This document shows, in pieces, positions 62,054 through 64,000 of a stretch of DNA of 64,000 nt. The DNA is from Filobasidium wieringae (Eukaryota; Basidiomycota; Tremellomycetes; Filobasidiales; Filobasidiaceae). The notes under the pieces are model-generated. The model was not told the origin of the DNA and did no database searches. It saw only the letters and a program-made list of their open reading frames with translations. Within the stretch, counting starts at the first letter, position 1. The number at the start of each line of letters is the position of its first letter. The stretch covers positions 558,001 to 622,000 of the forward strand of contig BCIV01000011.1 of assembly GCA_001600055.1 (NCBI GenBank). Direction: 5' to 3'. Position numbers and translations under genes: made by a program.

Positions 62054-63879
62054 TCATTCCTTGAACAAAGCGATCATTCCAAGCTCTCGCTGAACCTGCT
62101 CGGCAACCGTCATCTTGCCATAATCCTCTTGAGGGCCGAAGCGTCGTTCAGCCTCCTTGACAAGGGAGGGGAGTCCATGGAGTTCGTACTCTGGCGAAAG
62201 ATGGTAGAACTGGTATGTGACAAAACTGTGAGTGACTCGATAGCGTTCTAGATCAAAAAGGCACATACGAAAGTGGAAGAGATTCGGATGAGGGGTCTTT
62301 CCGGCTTGTTAGTTTGCATCCTCTCGATAGCCTGCAAAGACAGAGGAATGAGTCTCGCTGCGTATAGGTCAAATTAATGAGCATAACGCACCTTCATCGT
62401 AGCATCGGTGCAAACGACTTCATGGTATCCAGCTATTGCGTCATGATTATCAGCTTTAGCTACGACTGACTCTATTGAGCTGTCTGGCATGTCTGGCTTA
62501 CCTTTGACCAAACCGCCAGAGAACATCTCCAACTGTTTCCCAGCCTGTACAAGTAGACAACCCTGAGGTACTTTGACGGCGATCTTCTTTCCTGAATTTC
62601 TCGCCCAAATGTGAAGTCCAGGGTACTTTTAGTCGTCGATAACCGGTGAGCGTTGTCACGTGAGCGATTTAAGGAGAAGCAACTCACTCGGGATCGACCG
62701 TGGATGGTCAAGAAGTTCAAATCGGAGTGGAACCTATCAAACGCGAGCGATCAGCTGGATTGCTTTGAAACGTATACACATGTTGTCTAGATTTACCCTG
62801 CGAAGATCCTATGTGGAAGGAAGCCATTAGTGTCCGAACCATAGATAACGAGCTATGATAGCGACTCACTCTCCCTCTTTCCCGTACTTTACCAAATCGG
62901 TCGCAGTAGGGGCCAAAAGGTGGGATCTGTTAAGACAACGGTTTATAACAGGCTTAGGAGACGGCTGAACTGCTTGAATGTATGACATACCCGTATCGAG
63001 CAGCGTCGGCTACGGTGTTCTTGTCTAGTCCGACTCCTACGGACAGCATTTCTGCTACTCCTTGAACACTGCATCACCATATCGCTCAGCAGACTGTTAT
63101 ATGGCCAGCATGAAGCGCTTGAACTTACGCCTGCTTCATCTTACTACCCCAATCCTCCATCAAGCCCTGCCACTTCCCCTCGAAAGCTTTGGGCACGACA
63201 TTAGGTGCATCGTGCAACAAGAACCCATCTTTGCCCTCCTGACTTTCAGCTGGTCGTTCTTCGGACATCTTCCAGAAGAAACGGCATTTGGGGTCGGCTC
63301 CGGTGATATCGAGTGGTCGTTCGGAGGCGGGAAGCGCGGCGATGATGTCAGTACATTTGGTGACGGACTTGCAAGATGGTTTCTCGGTATCTTCCAAGGT
63401 AGCTCCCTACACAAGGAAAGGGGAATTTAACATCAATTATTTGCTGAGGTAGATGTCAGGAAAGCGCAAGGTACTTACAACCTGGTAACCTAATTCAGGT
63501 CTAAGATCCTCCTCCAAAGCAGATTTAGGCTGAGCGAAATAGTCCTCGAGCATATCGAGGTAAGTCTCGTTGGCACTCTCAGTCGCTCTGGAGTCTCGTA
63601 CGATGAGAGCCCCGGTGAGCTGAATGGCAAGCGAAAGTGCAGTTTTAGTGGAGCCCCCATAAACTGATTCGCTTAGGAACCCACGATCAAGCTTTCAGCA
63701 GCCTATAGGGATGAAGGGGTTAGTGGGCTGTGTATACATCAACAGTCTCTTGCAGCAGATCTCACCTTTTTGCATTCTGCCAATCGTTGTTCTTCAGTAC
63801 TTTTAGGGTTCCTGTAGACATCGAGATCGGCTACTTGGAGAATGCTCATCTCGGATTGTTCAGGGATAGCGACGGGCAT
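62054..63879 (-). CDS. 2-oxoglutarate/Fe(II)-dependent oxygenase
   Basis: Non-haem oxygenase of the isopenicillin N synthase-like fold. Exons 63879-63766, 63702-63685 (18 nt), 63619-63479, 63406-63129, 63068-62991, 62926-62870, 62808-62797 (12 nt), 62733-62688, 62625-62502, 62432-62392, 62331-62269 and 62209-62054 give 375 aa. Motifs: N-terminal LTGALIVRDSR, iron HxD in FHSDLNFLTIHGRSR, IAVKVPQGCLLVQAGKQLEM, the distal His in GYHEVV and the 2OG-binding Arg in ERPLIRISSTFF. Related to plant-type flavonol/gibberellin oxygenases, but the substrate cannot be named. Converges with the Zn2Cys6 gene across 113 bp. Confidence 0.9.
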
Positions 63880-64000
63880 TGTGAGGTGCTTTGGTATTTT
63901 TAAGAAGGCAGAATGCCAGCTGATATGGATGAGACTGTTCTTTAGGATCCTACAAGATCAGGTTGAAGGTATAAGAAGCGATGAAAGATGACTCGACCTT

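Overview
The window is a gene-dense nuclear chromosome segment of a basidiomycete fungus, most probably a tremellomycete (Cryptococcus/Kwoniella-like). Support: almost every gene is broken by many 45-80 nt GT-AG introns with CTRAC-type branch sites, intergenic gaps are short, tRNAs carry introns after base 37, and the protein set (Ste6-type pheromone exporter, Fus3-type MAPK, Isu1, FKBP12, Vfa1) is fungal. The species assignment is inference; no marker such as rDNA is present. I rebuilt the gene models by hand and checked reading-frame phase across exon junctions; no search was run.

Layout: 1-8.3 kb holds the 3' part of coatomer alpha, a full STE6-like ABC transporter and a CENP-A-type histone H3. 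10-16 kb holds an amidase and, on the opposite strand, the large nuclear cap-binding subunit CBC1. 16.3-26.3 kb holds a mitochondrial PPR-like protein, the p32/Mam33 matrix protein, a Fus3/Kss1-class MAPK (CPK1-like), COQ7 and RPF2. 27-30 kb holds tRNA-Cys and an L-fuconate dehydratase-type enolase-superfamily enzyme. 30-40.6 kb holds, all on the minus strand, a long disordered protein, a possible Mediator subunit 9, a 5'-nucleotidase-like metallophosphatase and VFA1. 40.9-47.4 kb holds a short-chain dehydrogenase, a GFA-domain protein, two tandem paralogues of unknown function, a candidate small gene and tRNA-Arg. 47.8-54.2 kb holds complex I NDUFS1 and the Fe-S scaffold ISU1 on a shared divergent promoter, a Ser-rich protein and FKBP12. 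55-64 kb holds a second tandem pair of small unknown paralogues, a zinc-less MDR oxidoreductase, a Zn2Cys6 transcription factor and a 2-oxoglutarate/Fe(II) oxygenase.

Themes: five proteins act or probably act in mitochondria (PPR-like, Mam33, COQ7, NDUFS1, ISU1). STE6 and CPK1 belong to the same mating pathway. The MDR enzyme, transcription factor and dioxygenase at the right end may form a small metabolic neighbourhood. The most unusual content is at the splicing level: an in-frame AT-AC intron in the amidase, two GC-AG introns, a probable 31-nt intron, and several tiny exons including one of 6 nt. There are also two independent local duplications of lineage-restricted genes. I saw no transposon, CRISPR array or viral insertion.
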